Positions 1 to 8,399 are shown, numbered from the stretch's first letter. The stretch is 64,000 nt of DNA from Ochrobactrum vermis (GCF_002975205.1 NZ_PCOC01000001.1:1240001-1304000), one strand, 5' to 3'. Program-made: numbers and translations. The notes: generated from the sequence alone by a model not told the origin.

Positions 1-37
1 CGTGTTCCGGCTGAACTTCACTCATCGATTTAACTGA

Positions 38-123
38 TTACCTGCCGGGCCCCCAAGCCCCCTGCCTGTTACCCGGCAGGTAACGCCCGACGCGACGGGC
101 ACTCCTCCGAAGTCGCGTCGGGC
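38..123. repeat. Two tandem perfect 12-bp inverted repeats
   Basis: Two back-to-back hairpins lie in a 297-base stretch with no convincing gene. The first pairs TTACCTGCCGGG (38-49) with its complement at 72-83. The second pairs GCCCGACGCGAC (85-96) with its complement at 112-123. Both stems are GC-rich and perfect. Neither is followed by a T-run on the plus strand, so plain intrinsic terminators are doubtful; an RNA structure, a protein-binding site or part of a small RNA is possible. The rest of 1-297 shows nothing I can support. Confidence 0.55.
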
Positions 124-297
124 AAACATTCCTCGCGAAAGCGTCTCGATGAAACTGTGGCTGCCATGGAATGCGAAACCACAGTGGAGAGCGTGAGTAG
201 GCTCGCTCACCGGCGAAGGTGAGCTGCAACGTCTGAGTGAATGGGCGTGACAGTCGGGAGAGACCGGCACCGAATTTCAAACTGAAGGAACTCGACC

Positions 298-489
298 GTG
301 AACAGCAATTGGATCATCGCATGGCTTTACGTCGCGGGTTTCATTTCCTGCGCGGTTCTGGAGTTCGCTCCACCCAGCCGATCACCAAAATGGATCAAGT
401 GGGTTCTCGTTATAGGTTGGCCGCTTTGCGTGATGATTGCGGCTGCGGCTGGCCTTTGCCGGGGTGTCTTTCGAGGTTTCCGGCCATGA
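298..489 (+). CDS. Small membrane protein (63 aa), unknown function
   Basis: A 63-residue product with two hydrophobic stretches (about residues 5-22 and 34-54) joined by a short basic loop, so probably a two-helix inner-membrane protein. It starts at GTG 298, preceded by AAGGAA at 285-290. It is the first gene of the window in the prophage early direction and lies upstream of the operator-like palindromes at 631-674. I do not recognise the family. Confidence 0.5.
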   Translation: MNSNWIIAWLYVAGFISCAVLEFAPPSRSPKWIKWVLVIGWPLCVMIAAAAGLCRGVFRGFRP

Positions 490-630
490 CCATAAGACAA
501 GTTGGACGCCCGTATCAGTTTTCCAGGCCTTACGAGCTGTCCGTTTCATCTTCATCTCAGTTTCCTCTTTGTAACCGGTTGCGGCTTTACCGCCGCTCCA
601 ACCGACAATCTCAACGTACTGAAGGGGTTG

Positions 631-674
631 TCGGAAATGTCCGAAAAGTTGTCGGAGAAATCAGAAATGTCTGA
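631..674. promoter_or_regulatory. Two operator-like palindromes 30 bp apart
   Basis: TCGGAAATGTCCGA (631-644) and TCAGAAATGTCTGA (661-674) are each perfect 5-4-5 inverted repeats with the same AATG centre. They sit on the same face of the helix, about three turns apart. Each contains a possible start codon (637 and 667) of the following regulator-like gene. This is what a phage repressor or Cro-like operator pair looks like; the binding protein is not identified. Confidence 0.5.
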
Positions 675-1017
675 GTTGGTTTTTGCGTCCAAAGTTTTGA
701 AAAGCCACATCGCGCCGCCTTCACTGGCGAGCGGCATTGGCGCGCGCATTCTCGCAGCTTCTCGGGCTCTCAAATGGTCTTTCAATCGAACCAAGGACGT
801 TTGGTACGCGGATGAGCGCGTTTCGATCAAGCCTCGGGAACTACGCAAACTAGAGGAGGTGTCCGGTGTCAAATACGGACAGCAAGAACTCAGTGAAGTC
901 GACAAGCTCATCAGCCGAGCACAGGAAATCTTGGGTGACGAAGATCAGGATCTCGCTCGCTCGTTCCTTGCTGCGTTCCGCGCGTTCCTTGGCGCTGTGG
1001 ATCGCCCCAGAGCTTAA
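637..1017 (+). CDS. Putative phage regulatory protein
   Basis: A 126-residue protein if started at ATG 637 (AAGGGG at 622-627), or 116 residues from ATG 667 (GGAG at 654-657); both have usable ribosome sites. The region around RALKWSFNRTKDVWYADERV, followed by IKPRELRKLEE, resembles short helix-turn-helix-like proteins of rhizobial phages with a conserved W-S-x-x-R-T-x-D-x-W-Y core, so a DNA-binding role is plausible. The two palindromes overlapping its start region fit autoregulation. The function is an inference from context. Confidence 0.5.
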   Translation: MSEKLSEKSEMSELVFASKVLKSHIAPPSLASGIGARILAASRALKWSFNRTKDVWYADERVSIKPRELRKLEEVSGVKYGQQELSEVDKLISRAQEILGDEDQDLARSFLAAFRAFLGAVDRPRA

Positions 1018-1029
1018 GGAAGATCAGCG

Positions 1030-1224
1030 ATGACGGGCCCGGTCGATCAACGAAAAACACCGCCCGTCATTCTGAAATGGTTGCCACTGGTGAAGCGAAT
1101 GCGACTGGCAACCACGATCAAACGGATCGCCAAATCAATCGCAAATCGGGTTTGTCCAGAAATGGCTGAGTACCCGTCGATTGAACAAGAATTCAACATT
1201 CCACCATCGGGAGCCCGGAAATGA
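1030..1224 (+). CDS. Small basic phage protein, unknown
   Basis: A 64-residue, Lys/Arg-rich protein with AAGGAAG 6-12 bases upstream of its ATG. Its last codons overlap the start of the next gene (ATG at 1221), so the two are likely translationally coupled. No recognisable domain. Confidence 0.5.
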   Translation: MTGPVDQRKTPPVILKWLPLVKRMRLATTIKRIAKSIANRVCPEMAEYPSIEQEFNIPPSGARK

Positions 1225-1748
1225 ACGCAGGACATAATTCCAAACTCACCCAAGGCGAGTACGACGCGCTCCTGATGGATTGCGCACGGAAGGAAAGCGC
1301 CCATCTGGCACGTATCGCCGGGTTGCAAGCCGATCGCAAAGCGGACCGTAAGATATTCCAGAGCTACGGTTTCACTCTCAATGAAGTCGACACGCTTGTG
1401 AAGGCGATGAACGCCGAAGACAAGGACAAGGTCGGAGAAAAGCACCGTCGGCAGGCTAATGCTCTCTCACTTCTCGGTATCATCAAGAAGCAGGGCGATC
1501 TGTTCGGGGACGACCGCGACTATCTCGACAAGGTGTTTGATGACGGCAAGGTCGCCGGTCTCAAGGCTCTGGATCGTGTCAGCGAGTTCATGGCTGGTAC
1601 TGACGAGGATCAGGCGTGGCTGCGCGGATACGATGCCGGGCAGGAAGAACAGCGCAAGAACCTGCTCTCCGCGATGGAAAAGATCAACGCAGAAGCCGAT
1701 CGCGACCACGGCGACAATCCTGAATTTCCAGATCAGGAGGCGGCATAA
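1221..1748 (+). CDS. Phage early protein, unknown (175 aa)
   Basis: A charged, predicted helical protein of 175 residues. Near the C-terminus (about residues 132-145) is a short W-L-R-G-Y-D-A-G-Q motif reminiscent of the RG-x-x-AG signature in ribosome-modulation-factor-like segments of phage proteins; this is weak and only suggestive. It overlaps both neighbours at its ends (start 1221 and stop 1746-1748, where the next ATG begins), so it belongs to the early operon. Confidence 0.6.
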   Translation: MNAGHNSKLTQGEYDALLMDCARKESAHLARIAGLQADRKADRKIFQSYGFTLNEVDTLVKAMNAEDKDKVGEKHRRQANALSLLGIIKKQGDLFGDDRDYLDKVFDDGKVAGLKALDRVSEFMAGTDEDQAWLRGYDAGQEEQRKNLLSAMEKINAEADRDHGDNPEFPDQEAA

Positions 1749-2047
1749 TGGCCAAGCAACTCCCGATCATCGCCCGGACAAACAAGTCCGGGCTCGACCT
1801 CCTGACCGTTCACAAGTCCCAGACTTTGGTTCTGCCAGATGGCGACAGTGCACCGGACTGCGATGTAGCTCTGACACTTCATAGCGAGGCGCAGGAGATT
1901 ATCGACAGCCTTGTTGGGGCCGTGGAGCACTGCAAGCAGTTGATTATTCGATACGAGATCAACGCCGTCGACCATATGGAAATCGAAGACAAGGCTTTGA
2001 AGATAATTCAGAGCGCTCTCGCCAAAGCTCGCGGGGAGGAAGTCTGA
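1748..2047 (+). CDS. Phage early protein, unknown (99 aa)
   Basis: A 99-residue acidic protein whose ATG shares a base with the upstream stop codon and whose own stop overlaps the next ATG at 2047. GGAGG lies just upstream (1736-1740). No family recognised. Tight coupling on both sides supports a real gene. Confidence 0.6.
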   Translation: MAKQLPIIARTNKSGLDLLTVHKSQTLVLPDGDSAPDCDVALTLHSEAQEIIDSLVGAVEHCKQLIIRYEINAVDHMEIEDKALKIIQSALAKARGEEV

Positions 2048-2457
2048 TGGAACCGAACCGTACCGCCTACGACTACAAGACAAACCGGCCGTACTTCCAG
2101 GCGAAGGCGCTTGAACTTCAAAAGCAAGGGCTAGGCGTAGTTCAGATATCCCGAGAACTCGGAGTTTCACGTGAGGCAGCCCGCCATCTGATCGATGAAG
2201 AGGGATATCAAAAGAAACTGGAACGAAATCGTATCTATGAGCGGGAAAAGCGCGTTCGGATGAAGGCGGAAAACCTTTTGATACCGAAGGTGATTGCCAG
2301 AATACCGAACGAAGTGGTTGCAGCACGGCTTGCGGAGATCCCCGACGATCGAAGAAGCAAGACCGGTCGAATTTTCGGCGATCCCACATTCGAGCGCTCA
2401 GCATTGTTCGAAAAGCTGAAAGAGCAGCACACCATACCGATACGGAGGGTGGCATGA
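2047..2457 (+). CDS. Helix-turn-helix protein
   Basis: A 136-residue basic protein with a helix-turn-helix-like segment at about residues 32-52 (QISRELGVSREAARHLIDEE), followed by a very basic helix (residues 55-78) and the motif RLAEIPDDRRSKTGRIFGDP. It probably binds DNA as a small regulator or replication accessory factor. GGGGAGG lies upstream. It is coupled to the upstream gene and, by ATGA, to the 32-residue membrane gene downstream. Confidence 0.6.
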   Translation: MEPNRTAYDYKTNRPYFQAKALELQKQGLGVVQISRELGVSREAARHLIDEEGYQKKLERNRIYEREKRVRMKAENLLIPKVIARIPNEVVAARLAEIPDDRRSKTGRIFGDPTFERSALFEKLKEQHTIPIRRVA

Positions 2458-2552
2458 ACACCTTTCTATGCTGGTTCATGATCTACGCCGTGCTGGCCTT
2501 GGTCGGCTTCTTCATCGGTGTTTATCCGGTCATTGTTTGGTGGGTTGGGTGA
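2454..2552 (+). CDS. 32-aa single-pass membrane peptide
   Basis: A very short reading frame (M-N-T-F-L-C-W then a continuous hydrophobic helix ending V-W-W-V-G) whose ATG overlaps the previous stop as ATGA. It is preceded by GGAGGG at 2444-2449. It encodes essentially one transmembrane helix. The start overlap and good ribosome site argue that it is translated; function unknown. Confidence 0.5.
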   Translation: MNTFLCWFMIYAVLALVGFFIGVYPVIVWWVG

Positions 2553-2555
2553 GAT

Positions 2556-3137
2556 ATGACAGTTGTAGCATCGAACTACGCTCGCAAAGAGAATGACCTT
2601 TACCAGACTGAGCCATGGGCGACAGAAGCATTGATTCGACATTTCCCTGTCCAAGGCTTGAATGTCTTAGAACCTGCTGCCGGCAACCACCTGATAGCGG
2701 ATGTTCTCAAGGAATACGGCGCCACTGTCCTCACTAGCGACATCGTGACGTATGATCGAGAACACGACTATCTGTTCGATTTCCTGTCGGACAGTGAGGC
2801 TTACGAAGTCCATAACGCCATCATCACCAATCCTCCGTACGGCAAGAGCAATCGAGACGCTGTGAAGTTTGCACGGCTGGCACTGGAGCGCTGCAACGGT
2901 CTCGTTGCTCTGCTTCTCACCGCCAAGTTCGATTTCGGCAAAACCCGTGCTGACCTGTTCCGCGATAATCCTCGCTTCTGGACCAAGATCGCTCTGGTCG
3001 ACCGTATCCAATGGTTCCCCGGCGATACGTTAGGGACTGAGGATCATGCCTGGTACGTCTGGGGCCCGAAAGGTGGCGTCTACTCGCCGCGAATCCTCTG
3101 GGAAGGTCGAGACCTGATTTCAGGAGAGGCGGCATGA
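2556..3137 (+). CDS. Phage N6-adenine DNA methyltransferase
   Basis: A 193-residue class I SAM-dependent methyltransferase. Motif I for SAM binding is VLEPAAGNH (residues 37-45) and the amino-methyltransferase motif IV is TNPPYGKS (residues 91-98, catalytic NPPY). It probably methylates adenine in phage DNA, which would hide the DNA from host restriction or mark it for packaging or replication. It lies in the early operon directly before a RuvC-like nuclease (ATGA overlap at 3134) and a cytosine methyltransferase. No target-recognition domain is obvious, as usual for short phage enzymes. Confidence 0.8.
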   Translation: MTVVASNYARKENDLYQTEPWATEALIRHFPVQGLNVLEPAAGNHLIADVLKEYGATVLTSDIVTYDREHDYLFDFLSDSEAYEVHNAIITNPPYGKSNRDAVKFARLALERCNGLVALLLTAKFDFGKTRADLFRDNPRFWTKIALVDRIQWFPGDTLGTEDHAWYVWGPKGGVYSPRILWEGRDLISGEAA

Positions 3138-3799
3138 CCCTTCACAAGCTCACAATCGATATTTCGACCAAGGCTGGCTGGTGCCTTCTCCTTGATGATA
3201 GTGCCAAGCCAAAGGACGAACAGCGTCCAGTCGGTCAGCGTCTATTCTACGGCACATGGGATTTGACCCGCGACCGTGACGGCAACAAATGCACCCGCCG
3301 CGGTCAGTACTACCTCAATCTCTGGGACAGCATCAGCCAGATGCGCCGTCACCACGGGATCGAGGAAGAAGGCGTTGAGATCGTAATCGAAGCTGAAGCC
3401 TACTCAGCTGCCCGTACAGAAGCATCGGCACAGTTGGCCGGCGGATGGCTCGCAACACTCGAAATCATGTGTGAGCGGCGCGCTCTGCTGTATCCACGGA
3501 CGGTTACGACGTCGTCATGGCGTAGTGCCTTTATCGGTGTGATCATGGCGCCGAAGGAAGTCAAAGACACCAAGGAGCAGCCGAACGCACGCCGCACCTG
3601 GATCAAGGAAAAGGTTTTGGACGAGTGCGCACGTCGTGGGCTCAAGCCTCAGAATGATAACGAGGCTGACGCGATTGGAATCATGTTCTGGCTCGTCTCC
3701 GGCGGCAAAGTCCACCAGGAAGCCAAACGGGCAGCCAAGAAAGCCAAGTCTCTCGAAAAGCGCCGTCAGCAGAAGATGAATTTCAAGGTGGCGGCATGA
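3134..3799 (+). CDS. RuvC-like Holliday junction resolvase
   Basis: A 221-residue RNase-H-fold nuclease. The acidic residues expected for the RuvC active site are present: Asp9 in TIDIS, Glu86/Glu88 in IEAEAY and Asp175/Asp179 in QNDNEADAIG. The family cleaves branched DNA in recombination and clears branches before packaging. The lysine-rich tail (residues 205-221) could contact DNA. Start overlaps the adenine methyltransferase and stop overlaps the cytosine methyltransferase, both by ATGA. Confidence 0.75.
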   Translation: MTLHKLTIDISTKAGWCLLLDDSAKPKDEQRPVGQRLFYGTWDLTRDRDGNKCTRRGQYYLNLWDSISQMRRHHGIEEEGVEIVIEAEAYSAARTEASAQLAGGWLATLEIMCERRALLYPRTVTTSSWRSAFIGVIMAPKEVKDTKEQPNARRTWIKEKVLDECARRGLKPQNDNEADAIGIMFWLVSGGKVHQEAKRAAKKAKSLEKRRQQKMNFKVAA

Positions 3800-5271
3800 G
3801 ATATGGTTGTGTTTGCTCCGGCATAAGTGCCGCTACTCGGGCGTGGCATCCCCTCGGTTGGGAAGCGCAGTTCTTCAGCGAGATTGAATCTTTCCCTTCG
3901 GCAGTCCTCGCTCATCACTATGGATCGAACATGCCAGGTGAACCACTGGCAAAGAACGGGATACCGAACTATGGCGATTTCACAAAGATCGGCGCAGATG
4001 CAGGCCCAATCGACCTTCTTGTGGGAGGAACACCCTGCCAGTCTTTCTCAGTCGCAGGAAAGCGTCTCGGACTGGATGACCCGCGCGGTAACCTCGCCCT
4101 CGAGTATCTCAGCTTGGCTAGGCGCCTGCGCGCCCGCTGGATCGTCTGGGAGAACGTCCCCGGTGTCGTTTCCTCTGTCACGGATGAAGAGGAAGGTGAA
4201 GGCGGTATTCAGTCAGGAATTGAAGGACGCAAAGCCGGAGACGAATGGATTGAAGAAAGTGATTTTGCGACCTTTCTCTCATTCGTTCGGGAATGCGGGT
4301 ATGGGTTCGCCTACCGAGTTCTTGACGCTCAATATGTCAGAGTGGACGGCTTTGGACGGGCTGTCCCTCAACGACGAAGGCGTGTGTTCGTTGTCGGATA
4401 TCTTGGAGACTGGCGACGTGCCGCAGCAGTATTACTTGAGCCCCAAGGCATGCGCGGGGATTCTGCGCCGCGCCGGGAACCGGGGAAAAGAGTTGCCCCC
4501 ACAATTGCAAGCCGCCCTACAGGCGGTGGCGGACTTGGTACCGACTTCGATCTCGACGGCGGGTTGATTTCATCGACCGGAGACGTCGCACATTGCTTAA
4601 ATGCGGGCGGCATGGGCCGACAGGATTATGAAACCGAGACGATGGTCGCCCATCCATTGTCGGCGAAAGGTAACGACAGCCACGATGAAAGCAAAGAGAC
4701 GTATATTGCTTTCGACTGTAAGGCTTCCGGACAAGCTGGCTTTGGAGTCGGCGAAATAGCTCCAACGTTAAGAGCAATGGGCCATTTGCAAAGCAATCAG
4801 AATGCAGGTGGGCAGATTGCTGTATGCCATCCTACCCACGAAGTCGTCGGAACCCTGTGCGCCGAAGATAGCCCTCACGGTGCAAGAGGCCTTTCTGGCC
4901 TTCAGACAATGTTGTCGGGCTACATTCAGCCAGTGAAAGCAGTGGCGTTCGCCCAAAACACCCGTGATGAAGTTCGTCTGTTCGGCGGTGATGGTCAGAT
5001 TGTTGGAGCCTTGGCCGCTGAGCCGGGCATGAAACAGCATTCGTATGTTGCGAAAGATTGGGCCGTCCGTCGCCTAACCCCGACCGAATGCGAACGCCTT
5101 CAAGGCTTCCCAGACAATTTCACAAACGTCCCATGGGGGAAGAAAGACACGTCACCTGATGGGCCTCGATACAAGGCGCTCGGCAACAGCATGGCTGTCA
5201 ACGTCATGCGCTGGGTCGGCCGGCGGATTGAAGCTGTTGAAGCACTTTCATCAAAGGATAATGCTGCATGA
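3796..5271 (+). CDS. C5-cytosine DNA methyltransferase (Dcm type)
   Basis: A 491-residue enzyme with the ordered C5-methyltransferase motifs: SAM-binding motif I near residues 4-14 (GCVCSGISA), catalytic motif IV GGTPCQSFS (Cys81), motif VI WENVPG (residues 118-123), motif VIII QRRRRVFVVG (about 192-201), and the C-terminal ERLQGFPDNFT and ALGNSM motifs. The long region between VIII and the C-terminal motifs (about 200 residues) would be the target recognition domain. It probably protects phage DNA. No cognate restriction enzyme is adjacent, so it looks like an orphan phage methyltransferase. Confidence 0.9.
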   Translation: MRYGCVCSGISAATRAWHPLGWEAQFFSEIESFPSAVLAHHYGSNMPGEPLAKNGIPNYGDFTKIGADAGPIDLLVGGTPCQSFSVAGKRLGLDDPRGNLALEYLSLARRLRARWIVWENVPGVVSSVTDEEEGEGGIQSGIEGRKAGDEWIEESDFATFLSFVRECGYGFAYRVLDAQYVRVDGFGRAVPQRRRRVFVVGYLGDWRRAAAVLLEPQGMRGDSAPRREPGKRVAPTIASRPTGGGGLGTDFDLDGGLISSTGDVAHCLNAGGMGRQDYETETMVAHPLSAKGNDSHDESKETYIAFDCKASGQAGFGVGEIAPTLRAMGHLQSNQNAGGQIAVCHPTHEVVGTLCAEDSPHGARGLSGLQTMLSGYIQPVKAVAFAQNTRDEVRLFGGDGQIVGALAAEPGMKQHSYVAKDWAVRRLTPTECERLQGFPDNFTNVPWGKKDTSPDGPRYKALGNSMAVNVMRWVGRRIEAVEALSSKDNAA

Positions 5272-6770
5272 ACGCGCTTCGCAAATTCGAACAGGAGCCG
5301 GTCTACACGCCGATTTGTAACGTTGAAGGCGAGGGCGCGATCATTGGCTCTATCCTGCTGAACAATGATGCATATCAGTTGGTAGCCGGGCTTCTCCTGC
5401 GGGAACATTTCTATGACCCGGTTCTGGGCGAGATATTCGAAGTCATCGGTGATGTGATTAAGCAGGGCAAGGTTGCTCAGCCGATCTCCATCAAGCCGTA
5501 TTTGCCGTGGGACAAGAATATCGACAGTGAGACTACGGTAGGCCGTTTGGTCGCTCGATGCGTTGCTGAAGTCGCTATGCCAGCGGTGATGCTGCCTCAG
5601 ATGGCCCAGCAGCTGATCGACCTATACAAGCGCCGCCAGATGGTCGCGATTGCTCAAGACGTGATCCGGGCAGCCCATTCAATGACTGTGGACAGCAACC
5701 CGGCTGAAATCGGTGAACAGGCTATCGCAGACCTAAGCCAGACATTGTCCGATGGTGATGACATCTATGGTGCTGTGTCGCTCGGCACCGCACTCGATGA
5801 GGCCTTGGACGACACAAACCGGGCATACAGCGGCAAGAAGGGAACAGGAGTCAATTACCGCTTTCGTCCAGTGGAAGAGCTCATTGGCCCGATGTGTGGC
5901 GGGCAGCTCATAATCTTAGGCGGAGCAACTAAACAGGGAAAGAGTGCGTTGGCCGGTCAATTGGCGATGGGCGCTGCCACGGAAGGCTTCCCGGTCTGGT
6001 TCTACTCGGGCGAAATGTCAGCGAAAGAGCTGGCGATGCGTGAGAACAGTCGTGAAACGATGATTCCTGTCAATCGGCAGAAGCGCGGGAAGGTAACGGA
6101 AAGCGATTTCGAACGTCTGATGAACTTCCGGAACGCAAACCGGGACAAGCAGATATTCATTCAACAGAAGAGACTGACACTCGATCAGATCGAAGAACGG
6201 ATTCGGTACTTTGTTTCGAAGAAGGGCAAAGGTCTCGCCGTCATCGACCATATGGGTCTGATCGATCGGAACAAGGGCGAAACCAAGCTGGCAGACTGGG
6301 AATTTGGCCAGATCGTCACCGCAAGGCTCAAGCAAATCGCGAGAGAGGTCGATATCCCGATCATCGGATGTGCTCAGCTGAAGAAGAACGTCTTCGCCGA
6401 TTACAAGCCGACCGTGAATGAGAAGTTCTTTCACCAGCTGCTGGCGAAGAAGCCGCGGTACTCGGATCTGATCGGCGCGATCGAACGAGATGCTGACCAC
6501 GTATTGATCCCGTTCCGTCCGGTGGTTTTCCTCAAGGAATACGAACCGTCCAAGTTCTCCGATCTGTACGAGGTCTGGAAGAACTTGGTCGACCAGAACG
6601 AAGACAAGGCGAAGGTCTTTCTTGCTCTGTCACGTGAGAGCCAGTGGCCACGGGATGTGGAATGCGGCTGGCACGGGCCAACGACAACGTTTGTCGATCT
6701 GGGCGGCATGAACGAGCCGGAGCTGATCCGACAGGAAATCATCGAAAACCCACTGGGCTTAAACCTATGA
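5268..6770 (+). CDS. DnaB-like replicative helicase
   Basis: A 500-residue protein with a DnaB-type N-terminal domain (about residues 18-135, starting VEGEGAIIGSILLNNDAY) and a RecA-like ATPase core: Walker A GGATKQGKSA (218-227), Walker B LAVIDHMGL (323-331) and an H3 motif GCAQLKKN. It would unwind DNA at the phage replication fork. Start overlaps the cytosine methyltransferase stop by ATGA and the next gene starts inside its stop codon. Confidence 0.88.
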   Translation: MNALRKFEQEPVYTPICNVEGEGAIIGSILLNNDAYQLVAGLLLREHFYDPVLGEIFEVIGDVIKQGKVAQPISIKPYLPWDKNIDSETTVGRLVARCVAEVAMPAVMLPQMAQQLIDLYKRRQMVAIAQDVIRAAHSMTVDSNPAEIGEQAIADLSQTLSDGDDIYGAVSLGTALDEALDDTNRAYSGKKGTGVNYRFRPVEELIGPMCGGQLIILGGATKQGKSALAGQLAMGAATEGFPVWFYSGEMSAKELAMRENSRETMIPVNRQKRGKVTESDFERLMNFRNANRDKQIFIQQKRLTLDQIEERIRYFVSKKGKGLAVIDHMGLIDRNKGETKLADWEFGQIVTARLKQIAREVDIPIIGCAQLKKNVFADYKPTVNEKFFHQLLAKKPRYSDLIGAIERDADHVLIPFRPVVFLKEYEPSKFSDLYEVWKNLVDQNEDKAKVFLALSRESQWPRDVECGWHGPTTTFVDLGGMNEPELIRQEIIENPLGLNL

Positions 6771-7066
6771 ATGAATCGACCGCATACGCTGAAGGAACGC
6801 CCAAAGGCTTTATCGGAAAGTTCCGTCTGGTCTGGCGCACCCAACATTTCACCGTGGCCAATGAAGACGGCCAGCCAAGGTATTTCCCAACCGCCGAAAA
6901 GGCAGAATGCGAGGCGTGGAGAGCGAAACACAAGATCGAACAGAGTGTGATGGTCCGGGACGGGGAAAAGCTGTCAGCGGCTCGCTCTGAGGCAGAGAAA
7001 GTTTTCGGCGCCATCTACCGGAAAGGCCGCAAGATAGAAGTCGAGCGGAAGAGGAATGCGGCATGA
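6767..7066 (+). CDS. Small phage protein, unknown (99 aa)
   Basis: Starts at ATG 6767, which overlaps the helicase TGA (ATGA), giving 99 residues; longer upstream starts would overlap the helicase heavily and are unlikely. The sequence is basic at the C-terminus and has no recognised domain. Position suggests a role in DNA metabolism, but that is only context. Confidence 0.55.
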   Translation: MNESTAYAEGTPKGFIGKFRLVWRTQHFTVANEDGQPRYFPTAEKAECEAWRAKHKIEQSVMVRDGEKLSAARSEAEKVFGAIYRKGRKIEVERKRNAA

Positions 7067-7068
7067 GA

Positions 7069-7308
7069 TCAGCTATGCAATCGCGAAAACTGATGGATGG
7101 CGACAAGAAACGCAGCGCGCGCATCTTCCGGGCAGCATCCATCATCAATAACGTCGATAAGCTTTTCCAGAGGCCGAAGCATTTCCTCGTCCAATGTGCC
7201 TGGCCAGCGATCAAGAATAAAAGCCGCCGCATCTTGGGCGCTTCGGATCGTTGCCAGCTTTCCATCGTCGCCCATTACCAATATCGGCTTGTCCCAATAA
7301 CGGTTCAT
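7069..7308 (-). CDS. DUF982 family protein
   Basis: A 79-residue protein on the minus strand, against the early operon. It matches the rhizobial DUF982 pattern: an N-terminal W-x-K-P-I-x-V, a central AAAFILDRWPG and a C-terminal CPEDARAAFLVAI. The family is small, abundant in Rhizobiales and uncharacterised. AGAGAGG lies upstream of the start on the minus strand. The plus-strand frame covering the same bases is its shadow. Confidence 0.65.
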   Translation of the reverse strand: MNRYWDKPILVMGDDGKLATIRSAQDAAAFILDRWPGTLDEEMLRPLEKLIDVIDDGCCPEDARAAFLVAIHQFSRLHS

Positions 7309-7373
7309 GGTGCCTCTCTTTCAATAGAGAAACGGCCGCAGCAGGCAATCGTTCCGATCACAGGAGCTTGGCT

Positions 7374-7580
7374 ATGACCCGGATGTGGTTCTGTTACGAG
7401 TTGGAAAACATGTCTTGGTCTCCTGTTGTGTATCGGACAAACGGCGGTGCGCCTGAGCTCAAGTCCGTTACGCAGCGCAGCAAGATCGTAGAAGTGCCGG
7501 CGGACTGTGTCGGGTCAGACCGGGAGCCAATGTTCGGAGCCTTGAAACAGCGGTTCCAGTTGGAGGTCTCGGATGGCTAG
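7374..7580 (+). CDS. Small phage protein, unknown (68 aa)
   Basis: Starts at ATG 7374 with CAGGAG at 7361-7366, giving 68 residues; it resumes the rightward early operon after the minus-strand DUF982 gene. The end overlaps the next start at 7573. Function not recognised. Confidence 0.5.
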   Translation: MTRMWFCYELENMSWSPVVYRTNGGAPELKSVTQRSKIVEVPADCVGSDREPMFGALKQRFQLEVSDG

Positions 7581-8016
7581 GCGGTCATGCGACATCTACA
7601 AGGTAGCCCGTCAGTGCGGCGTCACCCTGCGGGCTAGCTGTGACCATTCACCAACGAGCCGGAAGCCGAGAGAATGCTTCTGCAAGCACACCTTGCGGGA
7701 AATAGGAAGAGAGCACGGCGAGGATCATCTTCGCCTTGTTCTGCAATTGATGGTCGGGACAGTGGCCAACTCGCGGGAACTGTTCGCAGACATGATCAAG
7801 GCCGTGTCGGCGGTGCTGGTCAGAAACCCGGAATTGGTCAGGCGCAGGACGTTATTGGATGACTTCGACGCCATCGACCTCGGCAGCCTGCGCGGAAAGG
7901 CAAAGGCCATGAACTGCGGCTTACCTACAAGCCATGTTCTGCGCGTTCTGATTACAGTAAAGTTCTATCAGCCGATACAGGGCGATCTGCTCGATTGGAT
8001 AGGGGAGGCAGCATGA
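7573..8016 (+). CDS. Phage early protein with Cys/His N-terminus (147 aa)
   Basis: A 147-residue protein with several cysteines and a histidine in the first 40 residues (C6, C15, C23, H25, C35, C37), a pattern that could bind a metal, followed by a helical region. It overlaps the upstream gene by 8 bases and the next gene by ATGA at 8013. No domain name can be given. Confidence 0.55.
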   Translation: MARRSCDIYKVARQCGVTLRASCDHSPTSRKPRECFCKHTLREIGREHGEDHLRLVLQLMVGTVANSRELFADMIKAVSAVLVRNPELVRRRTLLDDFDAIDLGSLRGKAKAMNCGLPTSHVLRVLITVKFYQPIQGDLLDWIGEAA

Positions 8017-8399
8017 AAGAATATATGGTCACAAAGATCGGTAAATCGGATGTCGCTCAGGATATTGTGAGATTGCACAAAAATGAACGCAAGGGTTTGT
8101 CGCGACACTCAGTAGTACTGCTGACCCATAGTTCGATGAAAAAAAAATACGTTGTCGCGCTCGGGCACGATGGAGATTCCGACGAGATCAAAATGGACTT
8201 CGATTTGCGGGAATATTTCGATGTTGACGCAAACAAGAAGGCTGAATTTTCCTTAACAGATGGTGGTCGATGGGGCAGGCTTGCGTTCCTTTGGAATGCC
8301 ACGTCTCCTTCGATCTACGTTCCATACAGAATTGCGCTGATTTCATTCATTATGGGCGCTGTTGGGCTACTTCTCGGAGGTATTTCTCTATGCAGATGA
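8013..8399 (+). CDS. Putative membrane-anchored phage protein (128 aa)
   Basis: Starts at ATG 8013 overlapping the previous stop (GGGGAGG upstream at 8002-8008). The 128-residue product has a soluble N-terminal part and one C-terminal transmembrane helix (about residues 105-127), so it is likely tail-anchored in the inner membrane. The codon usage and A-run at 8140-8147 are less GC-rich than its neighbours, which may indicate later acquisition. Confidence 0.55.
   Translation: MKEYMVTKIGKSDVAQDIVRLHKNERKGLSRHSVVLLTHSSMKKKYVVALGHDGDSDEIKMDFDLREYFDVDANKKAEFSLTDGGRWGRLAFLWNATSPSIYVPYRIALISFIMGAVGLLLGGISLCR

Noticed and set aside
3827-4567. 246-codon frame overlapping the cytosine methyltransferase
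   Set aside because: Shadow of a gene with all methyltransferase motifs; composition is Ser/Arg-rich and without family features.
7063-7377. Plus-strand frame of 104 codons
   Set aside because: It lies over the minus-strand DUF982 gene, which has a family pattern and a ribosome site.
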